From Peptostreptococcus sp. (GTDB lineage: Bacteria; Bacillota; Clostridia; Peptostreptococcales; Peptostreptococcaceae): DNA of 15,902 bases. Shown in pieces: positions 1-6,929 of the stretch (its first letter is position 1; each line of letters begins with the position of its first letter). A model generated the notes under the pieces. That model did not search any database and was not told where the DNA came from. It saw only the letters and a program-made list of their open reading frames with translations. The DNA is taken from contig JAHHSS010000029.1 in the NCBI GenBank assembly GCA_020025095.1, positions 1-15,902 on the forward strand, in the 5' to 3' direction. Both the position numbers and the translations under genes were made by a program.

Positions 1-109
1 TAGTATATATTTAATATATTGCTATATATATTAAGTTTATAAATAAGGCTAGTATTGTTTAAAGCTAGAATATTTTAATTAGAAGAAAAAGAAAAACACT
101 ACTAGATGT

Positions 110-163
110 TTGATTTTAAAGAGCTTTTAGCTTTATAGGGAAATTTATAGCTAAGGAGGAGGG
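110..163 (+). promoter_or_regulatory. Possible promoter, hairpin and Shine-Dalgarno of the lactonase gene
   Basis: A weak promoter-like pair, TTGATT (110-115) and TTTATA (132-137), has a 16-nt spacer. An inverted repeat TTAGCT (127-132) / AGCTAA (149-154) overlaps the putative -10 and abuts the very strong Shine-Dalgarno GGAGGAGGG (155-163), which sits 4 nt before the ATG at 168. The Shine-Dalgarno is certain. The promoter is a guess, because the AT-rich bases 1-109 hold other loose matches and the window begins just upstream. The repeat could be an operator or an RNA hairpin next to the ribosome site. Confidence 0.35.
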
Positions 164-167
164 TAAT

Positions 168-1199
168 ATGGAAGAACTTTTTTTAAGTGGATATACAAGG
201 AAAAATAACAAAGGAATACACATATTAGATATAAAATATGACATAAAAGGAAATATTAATTTTAATGAAAAACAAATAATAGAAGAGCTATCTCCTAGTT
301 ATCTAAGCAAATCAAGTAATGGAGAAAAGTTATTTTCTATAACCGCAAGAGATGGTGGCGGAGTAGTTTCATATAAAAAGGAAAATGATAAATATGTTTT
401 AGTAGACACTTTATCTGGTTTGAAAAAGGCACCCTGCCACTTATATTATGATGAAAAAAAGAAGTTTATATATGCAAGTAATTACCATATGGGCAGATTA
501 GATATTATAAGTGTAGATGAAAAATTAAATTTAGAAAGAAAATCTACCATACAGTTTAATGGAAGAAGTAAGGTTAGCCCAGATCAAGATTTTTCAAGAT
601 GCCATATGTCTATTAAGGATCCAGTTGATAAATACCTTATTGTAGTAGACTTAGGAAATGATGCAGTCTATACATATTATATAACGGAAGATGGAAATTA
701 TAGGTTGATTTCTACATACAAAACAGAAGAAGGTATGGGTCCTAGGCATATAGTTTTTTCTAAAGATGGAAGAAAAGCATATTTAATAGGTGAGTTGAAT
801 TCAAAAATTGAGATATTAAATTATGATTTGAAAAGTGGTGAATTTTCATACTTTGATAGCATTTCGACTTTGCCAGAGAATTTTGAAGGCAAAAATACAG
901 CAGCTGCAATAAAGATAAGCAGAGATGGAGAATTTTTATACGCTTCTAATAGGGGACACGATAGTATAGTAGCTTTTAAAATTTTAGAAGACGGAAGCTT
1001 AAAATCTATTCAATTTATAAAAACAGAAGGAAAAACACCAAGAGATTTTAATTTTAATTATTATGGAAGTTATATTTTTGTTGGACACCAAAACAGTGAT
1101 TATATAAGTGTTTTTAAAAGAAATAAAAAAACAGGGGAATTAAGATATATTAAAGATAAGAATATAAATATATCGGAAATTGTTTGTGTAATGGAATAA
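168..1199 (+). CDS. Lactonase family beta-propeller protein (6-phosphogluconolactonase-like)
   Basis: This 343-residue protein reads as a lactonase-family seven-bladed beta-propeller (YkgB/Pgl type, PF10282-like). Proven members hydrolyse 6-phosphogluconolactone to 6-phosphogluconate in the cytoplasm. Visible support is the blade-type repetition of short strand segments ending in phrases such as SPSYLS, GPRHIVFS (Gly191-His194), ASNRGHDSI (from Ala259) and GKTPRDFNF, each followed by a D-G or N-Y turn and Y/V-F strand. The length matches the usual 330-390 residues. There is no signal peptide or membrane helix. The start is fixed by GGAGGAGGG 4 nt upstream. The gene is monocistronic and ends at a strong hairpin. 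No other pentose-phosphate gene is nearby, so the substrate is uncertain: many family members act on other lactones or have no known activity. The fold assignment is strong and the exact reaction is inferred. Confidence 0.85.
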   Translation: MEELFLSGYTRKNNKGIHILDIKYDIKGNINFNEKQIIEELSPSYLSKSSNGEKLFSITARDGGGVVSYKKENDKYVLVDTLSGLKKAPCHLYYDEKKKFIYASNYHMGRLDIISVDEKLNLERKSTIQFNGRSKVSPDQDFSRCHMSIKDPVDKYLIVVDLGNDAVYTYYITEDGNYRLISTYKTEEGMGPRHIVFSKDGRKAYLIGELNSKIEILNYDLKSGEFSYFDSISTLPENFEGKNTAAAIKISRDGEFLYASNRGHDSIVAFKILEDGSLKSIQFIKTEGKTPRDFNFNYYGSYIFVGHQNSDYISVFKRNKKTGELRYIKDKNINISEIVCVME

Positions 1200-1206
1200 A
1201 GCATAT

Positions 1207-1257
1207 AAAAAGACGTGTACTAAATGATAATTAATAATCAGGAGTACATGTCTTTTT
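1207..1257. terminator. Convergent bidirectional terminator hairpin
   Basis: A 15-bp stem (1207-1221 with 1243-1257, one G-U pair) encloses a 21-nt loop. The right arm ends in TTTTT and the left arm begins with AAAAA, so each transcript direction gives a U-rich end. It lies 7 nt past the lactonase stop and 7 nt past the stop of the minus-strand small gene, so it can serve both. Confidence 0.85.
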
Positions 1258-1264
1258 GTTTTCT

Positions 1265-1498
1265 TTATATTTTTATTATATTTATTAAAACAATTCTATA
1301 CACTAGATAAATACTAGTTAATAAAACTATGATTTCTGGAATAATAACAAAAAATATTATTTTCTTAATAAAAGATTTTTTATCTTTAGAAATACTTTTT
1401 GCTCTTATAAAAAGTATAGTAGGAAGTATTATATTTACTGCTACTGCAAGAAAGGTTACTATAAAAATTTGTATAGTATTAATATTGCTAATTATCAA
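1265..1498 (-). CDS. Small two-helix membrane protein, function unknown
   Basis: This 77-residue protein reads on the minus strand from a TTG at 1498-1496. The start is supported by AAAGGGGG about 8 nt upstream (plus-strand complement near 1507-1514). It has two clear hydrophobic helices, about residues 8-31 and 47-70, joined by a short basic loop (RAKSISKDKKSFIKK). By the positive-inside rule the loop should be cytoplasmic and both ends outside. A minus-strand TATAAT lies upstream (complement of ATTATA near 1539-1544) without a good -35 box. It converges on the lactonase gene and shares its terminator. The opposite frame (1329-1529) is also hydrophobic but lacks a ribosome site, so I treat that one as the shadow. 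I recognise no family. It could be a small inner-membrane regulator or a toxin-like peptide, but nothing here shows that. Confidence 0.55.
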   Translation of the reverse strand: MIISNINTIQIFIVTFLAVAVNIILPTILFIRAKSISKDKKSFIKKIIFFVIIPEIIVLLTSIYLVYRIVLINIIKI

Positions 1499-1608
1499 GT
1501 TTTTAGCCCCCTTTATTTATATTATATAATTATACATATTATACTATAATCCAATGTTTAAGTTATAGAGCTTTTTTTGTAAAAAACAAGATTTTAAGAA
1601 GTTCTTTA

Positions 1609-1628
1609 TGCTATAATACTAGTATAAT
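1609..1628 (+). promoter_or_regulatory. Possible distal promoter (extended -10) of the acylation operon
   Basis: TG-C-TATAAT (1609-1617) is a perfect extended -10 element, followed at once by a second TATAAT (1623-1628). No recognisable TTGACA-like -35 lies at the right distance. If used, it would give a leader of roughly 215 nt before the SGNH gene. I saw no known riboswitch in that stretch (1630-1842), which is simply AT-rich. Confidence 0.4.
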
Positions 1629-1729
1629 GCCGTTTTTGTAGCAATATATAAAATCGAAAAATATTTAGTTAAAATATAGAAGTTATAAGGTGAAATTTTG
1701 TAAGTATCACAGTCAAGAAAATCGTTATT

Positions 1730-1758
1730 TTTACAATGTTTATCTTTATAGATATATT
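1730..1758 (+). promoter_or_regulatory. Sigma-A promoter of the SGNH-DUF4358-MBOAT-DHHW operon
   Basis: TTTACA (1730-1735) and TATATT (1753-1758) are separated by exactly 17 nt, a near-consensus vegetative promoter. Transcription would begin near 1765, leaving a leader of about 78 nt. The rest of the 1499-1842 gap holds only the distal -10 elements, the minus-strand ribosome site and featureless AT-rich sequence. Confidence 0.65.
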
Positions 1759-1842
1759 TAAAAATTTTATTGAAATTTAGTTATTTGCATAAAAGCGGAA
1801 GATAATATGTTAAAAAAATATTATTAGATGGGATGTTAAGAT

Positions 1843-2583
1843 ATGAAAAAAAGTAAAGTGGTAGCAATGGCTGTATTGATATCTGGAACAGCTTTACTGT
1901 GCTCAAAAGCATTTGCGGCAGATACTGAGAAGACACCTCTTCAAAGTATTGACTGGACGATGAAAAATCTAAAGGCACAAGCAGACCAAAACAGGAGCAA
2001 GGTTGAAGAGGAAATTGATGAAGTGAATCCAGATACTTCTATTTCAAAATTTGATATGAAAAAGGCAAAGTCTAGATTTGAAGATGTAGTATTTTTAGGA
2101 GATTCTATTACAGAATATTTAAAAGTGGCAGGAACACTTGATTCATCAAGTGTATTAGCCAAAAAAGGTGAACATGTAAATCAGGCTGATAGGCATATAG
2201 AAGAAATAGAAAAATTGAAACCAAAACAAATAGTGATTTTATATGGTGCAAATGATCTTAATGGAGAGTCGGTAGATAAATTTGAAAGCTCATATATAGA
2301 CTTGATTAATAAATTGAAAAAAGTAGATAAGGGAGTAAAAATTTATATACAAGCGCCTTTAAAAGTAGATGAATCGAAAGTAACAAAGGATGGAGATAAA
2401 ATAAATAACAAGAATGTAGCAGAATTAGATAAAATAACTAAAAAAGTAGCTGAAAAAACTGGTGCAAAATATCTTTCATCAGAAGGTCTTATAACTTCAA
2501 AGAGTCTTTATGAGCCAGATGGAATACACTTAAAAGGTGATTTTTATAAAAACTGGTTATTCTTCTTAAGTGAAAATTTGTAA
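1843..2583 (+). CDS. Secreted SGNH/GDSL-type esterase or acyltransferase
   Basis: This is a 246-residue exported SGNH hydrolase. Residues 1-26 form a Sec signal peptide: MKKSK, a hydrophobic core, then AFA-A as a type I cleavage site. The single Cys is not in a proper lipobox. The four SGNH blocks are all present: GDS-I (Gly86-Asp87-Ser88, nucleophile Ser88), Gly109, G-A-N-D (Gly135 to Asp138), and D-G-I-H (Asp226, His229). The catalytic residues therefore look intact. Between the signal peptide and the first block lies a charged, helix-prone linker (about residues 27-75). The ribosome site is weak (GGGA, 1830-1833). It is the first gene of a four-gene operon with an MBOAT and a DHHW protein, so it probably adds or removes acyl groups on a surface polymer. 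Whether it is an esterase or a transferase cannot be read from sequence. Confidence 0.85.
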   Translation: MKKSKVVAMAVLISGTALLCSKAFAADTEKTPLQSIDWTMKNLKAQADQNRSKVEEEIDEVNPDTSISKFDMKKAKSRFEDVVFLGDSITEYLKVAGTLDSSSVLAKKGEHVNQADRHIEEIEKLKPKQIVILYGANDLNGESVDKFESSYIDLINKLKKVDKGVKIYIQAPLKVDESKVTKDGDKINNKNVAELDKITKKVAEKTGAKYLSSEGLITSKSLYEPDGIHLKGDFYKNWLFFLSENL

Positions 2584-2598
2584 GGGGGGTGAACTTGT

Positions 2599-3216
2599 TT
2601 GGAAAAAGATAAAGATAAAGAAAAGGAAAAAAATAGTGCCTCCTCTGTAAATTGTGAGCGTACGGCAAGACTAAGAACTGTGAATGTAGGAAAGCCTAAG
2701 AAAAAGATCTTTAATAAGGAAGGGATGAAATATTCCATAAGAACAAGCCCACCATACAGAAAGAAATATGCATTGTTGATAATAGTGGTATTAGCTGCAT
2801 TTATAGGAGCATACCAGTTTGTAAAGGTTAAGGAAATTAATTTTGAAGTTCTTCCTAATAATATTTCACAAAAAATAGATGGTGAGGATCTTGGAAAGGC
2901 GGATTCAACAACTTTAAGAAAATTATATGCTATTAATGATATGGAATACGATAAATTTGTATTATTTGCTCCTAAAAGTAACATGATAGCAGATGAAATA
3001 CTTATTATAAAGTGCAAACCTGGTCAGGCAGATTCTGTAATGTCTAAGATACAGAAAAGAATAGATAGTCAGTCAAATAGTTTTAAAAATTATGCACCAG
3101 CACAGTATGGAATAATATCATCCAGTGAATTAAATAAAAAAGGTGATTATGTATTTTTCGTATCTGCAAAAAATATGGGTGCAATAAATAAAGCAATAAA
3201 AGATAGCTATAAGTAA
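2599..3216 (+). CDS. Single-pass DUF4358 protein of the acylation operon
   Basis: This is a 205-residue bitopic membrane protein. It starts with TTG at 2599, chosen because GGGGGGTG (2584-2591) lies 7 nt upstream; the first internal ATG (2725) lacks a spaced ribosome site. Residues 1-56 are cytoplasmic, very Lys/Glu-rich and then basic. Residues 58-76 are one transmembrane helix. Residues from about 90 to 205 form an extracytoplasmic domain that reads as DUF4358 (LYAINDMEYDKFVLFAPKS, followed by a regular helix-strand pattern). From recall, this family is common in Clostridia and is found beside MBOAT acyltransferase genes; its biochemical role is unknown. It lies 15 nt after the SGNH stop and 17 nt before the MBOAT start, so translation is likely coupled. 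A structural or scaffolding partner of the acyltransferase complex is the simplest inference. Confidence 0.78.
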   Translation: MEKDKDKEKEKNSASSVNCERTARLRTVNVGKPKKKIFNKEGMKYSIRTSPPYRKKYALLIIVVLAAFIGAYQFVKVKEINFEVLPNNISQKIDGEDLGKADSTTLRKLYAINDMEYDKFVLFAPKSNMIADEILIIKCKPGQADSVMSKIQKRIDSQSNSFKNYAPAQYGIISSSELNKKGDYVFFVSAKNMGAINKAIKDSYK

Positions 3217-3233
3217 GGGAAGGTGAAAGAGTT

Positions 3234-4640
3234 TTGAGTTTTACTAGTTTAATATTTTTATTCTTGTTCTTCCCAATAGCAATAATAATACATACTATTG
3301 CACCTAAGAAAGCTAGGAATGGGGTTCTCTTATTACTAAGTTTATTCTTTTATAGTTGGGGAAATCCAAAATATTTGATATTAATGATAATATCAATATT
3401 AGTTACTTGGCTTGGTGTAAAAAGAATGTGCCTTCATAGAAATGAAGGGGAAGAAGCAAGGTTCAATATGGTATGTTTGATAGTAATAAATGTAGCCATA
3501 TTGGCGTTCTTTAAATACTATGGTTTTTTCATAGACAATATAAATATGATTTTTAGAACAAATCTTAGAATCATAGAATTACCACTGCCGTTTGGTATTT
3601 CTTTCTATACTTTTAAAATTATATCTTATATAGTTGATGTCTATACAGGAAGAACGAAAGAGCAGAAAAGTTTAATTGATTTTGCTTTATATATTAGTAT
3701 ATTCCCACAAATTGGTGCAGGGCCTATTGTACAGTATAATCAAACAGAAGCAGAAATAAGAAATAGAGTAGTAACTATAGAAAAATTTGGTATTGGAATG
3801 GAAAGATTTATTATAGGTTTAGGTAAAAAGGTTCTTATTTCTAATAACTTAGCACTTACTTGGGCTCAAGTAAAATCGATGCCCAATTTAGAGATGTCAG
3901 CTCTAACTGCATGGATTGGAATAATAGCATTTACCCTACAAATTTATTTTGACTTTAGTGGTTATTCGGATATGGCAATAGGTTTAGGAAATATGTTAGG
4001 CTTTAGGTGGGCAGAAAACTTTAATTATCCTTATATTTCGAAAAATGCGACTGAATTTTGGAGAAGATGGCATATTTCTTTAGGGAATTGGTTTAAGACT
4101 TACATTTATTTCCCAATGGGAGGAAGTAGATGTTCTACAAAAAAGCATATAAGGAATATATTTGTAGTATGGATGCTTACAGGTCTATGGCATGGTGCTA
4201 GATGGAATTTTATAATATGGGGGCTTTATTTTGGTCTTATTATATATTTCGAGAAAGCTAAATTACTTTCATTTCTTGAAAAAAGAAGTTCAAGTGTACA
4301 GATTTTGTACTGCCTATTAATAGTAGTGATCGGTTGGGTAATGTTTGATATCCAGGGAGTTTCAAATATTATGAAATATTACGGAAATATGTTTATAATA
4401 GGAGCTAATCATATTATAGATCCGACTGGAATGTATTTATTAAAAACAACATGGAAACTCATTTTATTAGCAATTATAGGTTCAACGACTTTAGTAAGTA
4501 GACTTATAAACAATATAAAATCAAGGTTTGGAGCGAGAGGATACATAGCTATATCAGTATTTTATGCAATAATATTTTTTATATCTGTAGCCTCATTAGT
4601 AGGAGAAAGCTACAGTCCGTTCCTATACTTTAATTTCTAG
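3234..4640 (+). CDS. MBOAT family membrane-bound O-acyltransferase (AlgI/DltB-like)
   Basis: This 468-residue polytopic membrane protein belongs to the MBOAT family. Such proteins take an acyl group from a cytoplasmic donor and pass it through the membrane for transfer to an extracellular polymer. Diagnostic parts are the N-terminal helix (SFTSLIFLFLFFP), FYSWGNP near residue 40, PLPFGISFYTFK, the FDFSGYSDMAIG segment, FWRRWHISLGNWF with His280, and TGLWHGARWNFIIWG with His320, the conserved MBOAT catalytic His. About ten or more hydrophobic helices are visible. The length fits AlgI-type proteins (about 460-520). The TTG start at 3234 is preceded by GGGAAGGTG (3217-3225), 8 nt away, and is the only one that keeps the conserved first helix. 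A dltA/dltC pair is absent, and the partner genes match polysaccharide O-acetylation systems better than teichoic acid D-alanylation. The acceptor polymer is unknown. Confidence 0.93.
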   Translation: MSFTSLIFLFLFFPIAIIIHTIAPKKARNGVLLLLSLFFYSWGNPKYLILMIISILVTWLGVKRMCLHRNEGEEARFNMVCLIVINVAILAFFKYYGFFIDNINMIFRTNLRIIELPLPFGISFYTFKIISYIVDVYTGRTKEQKSLIDFALYISIFPQIGAGPIVQYNQTEAEIRNRVVTIEKFGIGMERFIIGLGKKVLISNNLALTWAQVKSMPNLEMSALTAWIGIIAFTLQIYFDFSGYSDMAIGLGNMLGFRWAENFNYPYISKNATEFWRRWHISLGNWFKTYIYFPMGGSRCSTKKHIRNIFVVWMLTGLWHGARWNFIIWGLYFGLIIYFEKAKLLSFLEKRSSSVQILYCLLIVVIGWVMFDIQGVSNIMKYYGNMFIIGANHIIDPTGMYLLKTTWKLILLAIIGSTTLVSRLINNIKSRFGARGYIAISVFYAIIFFISVASLVGESYSPFLYFNF

Positions 4641-4656
4641 GTGGGGGTGATGCAGG

Positions 4657-6627
4657 ATGAGTAAGAAATATAATAGATACGAAGAACCTGAAATGCCCGA
4701 AAGTTTAAGGAAATTGCTAACTGATGATTTTAGCGATTCTAAAAGCCCTAGAAAGTCTAAAAAAAATGGAAAAAAAGCATCAGGTAAAAAACAAAATAAA
4801 GTGCCAGATAGACTCTCAAAAACTAAAAAAAGACCAAAGGCTTCAAAGAAAGCAGTAAATAAAAATACAAAATCGGATAAAAATAAAAAAGTTGCAAGAC
4901 CTATTGTACAAGCTAAATCAGCAAGTCAAGCTAAGCAAGTCAGAACGAAAGTTCAGCCGAGAACATCTAGGCCGACAAAAGCTATACCTCAGGAAGCTAC
5001 AAGAAAAATTCCTGTAATAAGAGATGAGAATGGAAAAAAAGCTAGTCATAATAAGGCTAGAAGGCAAAAGCTTTATGAGGATGAAGCAACTAAAAGAATC
5101 CCGGTAAGTCAAGTAAAAAAATCAAATAAAAAGACAAAAAAGGGAACAGTAAATAAAAAAACCGTGAAAAAGAAGAAAAAGCGTAGAATGAATATAAAGC
5201 AGCTAATATCAGCCCTTATATACGCTATTCTTTTAGTAATAGGATTTATATTTACAGGAGGAAATAAAAAGAAATATATAAGCAAGGAGAAAAGAAAAAG
5301 ATTAGATCATAATTTTTACTCTATACTTTCATTCTCATCAATGGGAATAATAGTATTAGTAATGATTGCTTCTGCAATATCTCCTAAGGCTGAAAAATCA
5401 ATTTCTGAAAATAGAACTCTTCAGCAAAAACCAAAAGTTACAATGCAGAATTTGATTACAGGTAAATTTTCTAAGGAGTATGGAAAATATCTTTCGGATC
5501 AGTTCCCAGAAAGACAGGGAATGATAAAAGAAAAATCAAGATTTGATCTCCTTCTAGGAAGAAAAGAAATAAATGGAGTATATATTTGTAAAGACGGATA
5601 TTTAATGGAAGGATTTACTGAAGCTAGCCCTGAAGTAACAGAGGCGAAAGTAAATGCAATAAATAACTTTGTTTCTCAAAATCCAAAATTAAATATTAGC
5701 ATGATGATAGTACCTAATAAGGTTGAAATATACAGAAATCTTTTACCAAAAAATGCTCCATCTGATTCACAAAAACAGTATCTTGATAAGTTAAAAGAAA
5801 AGATAGATAAAAAAGTTAATTTTGTAAATTTGATTGAACCTTTTGAAAGGGTAAAGAACTCTACGCAGCTTTATTATAAAACGGATCATCATTGGACAAC
5901 TGATGGTGCATATAAGGCTTATGAAGAGTTTGCAAAGAGCAAGGATATTTCGCCAGCTCAAGAAAAGAGTTTTATAAAATCTCTAGCTACAGATAAATTT
6001 TTAGGAAGCCTTTATTATAAAAATGGAGCTCAAATTGGTAAGCCTGAGGATATAGTTCTTTACTTGAAAGATAAGCCGTATCCACTTCTTGTAAAATACT
6101 ATGATACTAAAGAAAAAGTAACTACATTATACGACGCTCAAAAATTAAAGGAAAAGGACAAATATGAAGTATTTACAGGCGGAAATCACTCGCAGATAAA
6201 GATTAGAACAAATGTTAAGACAAAGAGGAAACTTCTTTTAATAAAGGATTCATATGCAAATGCGATGCTTCCTTTCTTGATTAATGATTTTGCCGAAATA
6301 AATGTAGTAGACTTGAGATATTATACTGGAACTATGGGAGATATACTTAATAATAATGAGGTTACAGACCTTCTTATCCTTTACAATGTGAATACATTTA
6401 ATACTGATTCATCTATATTGAATATATATGATCCTAAGTATCAAAGTAAGAGTAATGAGTCTTCAAGTGTAGATGATAAAAAAGAAAATGAAAGTAAAGA
6501 TGTTAAGGATATTAATGACAAAAAAGAAGGTGGAAATAAAATAAATAAGAAAAAAAATGATCCTAATAAATCAGGTGATAATAGTATTGAAAAGCCTAGT
6601 GATAGAAATAAAAATAGCAATATGTAA
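4657..6627 (+). CDS. DHHW-family (AlgJ/AlgX-like) membrane-anchored acyltransferase with basic N-terminal extension
   Basis: This 656-residue protein has four parts. Residues 1-180 are low-complexity and strongly basic, with a repeated T-[KR]-x-I-P motif at Thr107, Thr115 and Thr145. Two hydrophobic segments follow (about 183-202 and 223-242). Residues about 250-600 form a DHHW domain with its signature TDHHWTTDG (Asp410, His411, His412, Trp413) and KDSYANA (Ser532). The tail from about 600 is rich in Lys, Asn, Asp and Ser. DHHW proteins are relatives of AlgJ/AlgX; by analogy Asp410, His412 and Ser532 are the likely triad, facing outside the cell. The ATG at 4657 follows GGGGGTGA with a 6-nt spacer, and an overlapping ATG at 4650 stops at once. 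It is last in the operon, 16 nt after the MBOAT stop. It probably receives the acyl group from the MBOAT and places it on the polymer. The long N-terminal extension is not typical of AlgJ proteins. Confidence 0.85.
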   Translation: MSKKYNRYEEPEMPESLRKLLTDDFSDSKSPRKSKKNGKKASGKKQNKVPDRLSKTKKRPKASKKAVNKNTKSDKNKKVARPIVQAKSASQAKQVRTKVQPRTSRPTKAIPQEATRKIPVIRDENGKKASHNKARRQKLYEDEATKRIPVSQVKKSNKKTKKGTVNKKTVKKKKKRRMNIKQLISALIYAILLVIGFIFTGGNKKKYISKEKRKRLDHNFYSILSFSSMGIIVLVMIASAISPKAEKSISENRTLQQKPKVTMQNLITGKFSKEYGKYLSDQFPERQGMIKEKSRFDLLLGRKEINGVYICKDGYLMEGFTEASPEVTEAKVNAINNFVSQNPKLNISMMIVPNKVEIYRNLLPKNAPSDSQKQYLDKLKEKIDKKVNFVNLIEPFERVKNSTQLYYKTDHHWTTDGAYKAYEEFAKSKDISPAQEKSFIKSLATDKFLGSLYYKNGAQIGKPEDIVLYLKDKPYPLLVKYYDTKEKVTTLYDAQKLKEKDKYEVFTGGNHSQIKIRTNVKTKRKLLLIKDSYANAMLPFLINDFAEINVVDLRYYTGTMGDILNNNEVTDLLILYNVNTFNTDSSILNIYDPKYQSKSNESSSVDDKKENESKDVKDINDKKEGGNKINKKKNDPNKSGDNSIEKPSDRNKNSNM

Positions 6628-6670
6628 TTGTTAAAATTAGGAAAAATATATAAATAAAAATTATCAAGTT

Positions 6671-6705
6671 TAAAAGGTGTACTGTAAAAAACAGTACACC
6701 TTTTA
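6671..6705 (+). terminator. Terminator of the acylation operon
   Basis: A perfect 15-bp stem (6671-6685 with 6691-6705, core GGTGTACTGT) carries an AAAAA loop and a right arm ending TTTTA. It lies 44 nt after the DHHW stop codon. It has A and T runs on both flanks, so it might also work in reverse. The rest of the 6628-6929 gap is AT-rich and, apart from the next terminator, holds nothing I recognise. Confidence 0.9.
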
Positions 6706-6890
6706 TATAATATTACTCGACTTATCGAAGGTAATTTAAGATTAATAGATTTACCTTAATAATTTTTTTTATTTTTAACTGATATAAAGAAAAAGATTTT
6801 ATAAAATAGACTTTAATTTGCAAAAACAGAATATAAAAATAATTTATCAAGAAAGTGTTGGAAATTGAGTTTAAGATATTTATTTTCAAA

Positions 6891-6924
6891 CAAAAAAACA
6901 GGTAAGTATACCTGTTTTTTGTTT
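6891..6924 (-). terminator. Terminator of the DMT transporter gene
   Basis: On the minus strand the stop codon at 6930 is followed within a few bases by a hairpin. ACAGGTA (6898-6904) pairs with TACCTGT (6909-6915) across a 4-nt loop, flanked by A7/T6 runs that extend the stem. The minus transcript ends in seven U residues. This is a classic intrinsic terminator. Confidence 0.88.
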
Positions 6925-6929
6925 ATATA

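Noticed and set aside
1329..1529. 66-residue hydrophobic open frame on the plus strand
   Set aside because: It mirrors the minus-strand membrane protein and has no Shine-Dalgarno, whereas the minus frame does.
1630..1842. Possible riboswitch in the leader before the SGNH gene
   Set aside because: The sequence is AT-rich with only weak pairings (TTGTAA/TTACAA), no known motif was recognised, and a good promoter at 1730-1758 makes most of it non-transcribed.
1843..1930. Lipoprotein signal in the SGNH protein
   Set aside because: The Cys in ALLCS lacks a small residue at -1, while AFA-A is a good type I cleavage site.
2544..3017. 157-residue open frame on the minus strand
   Set aside because: It lies antisense within the DUF4358 gene, has no ribosome site I can see, and the plus-strand frame has a recognisable domain.
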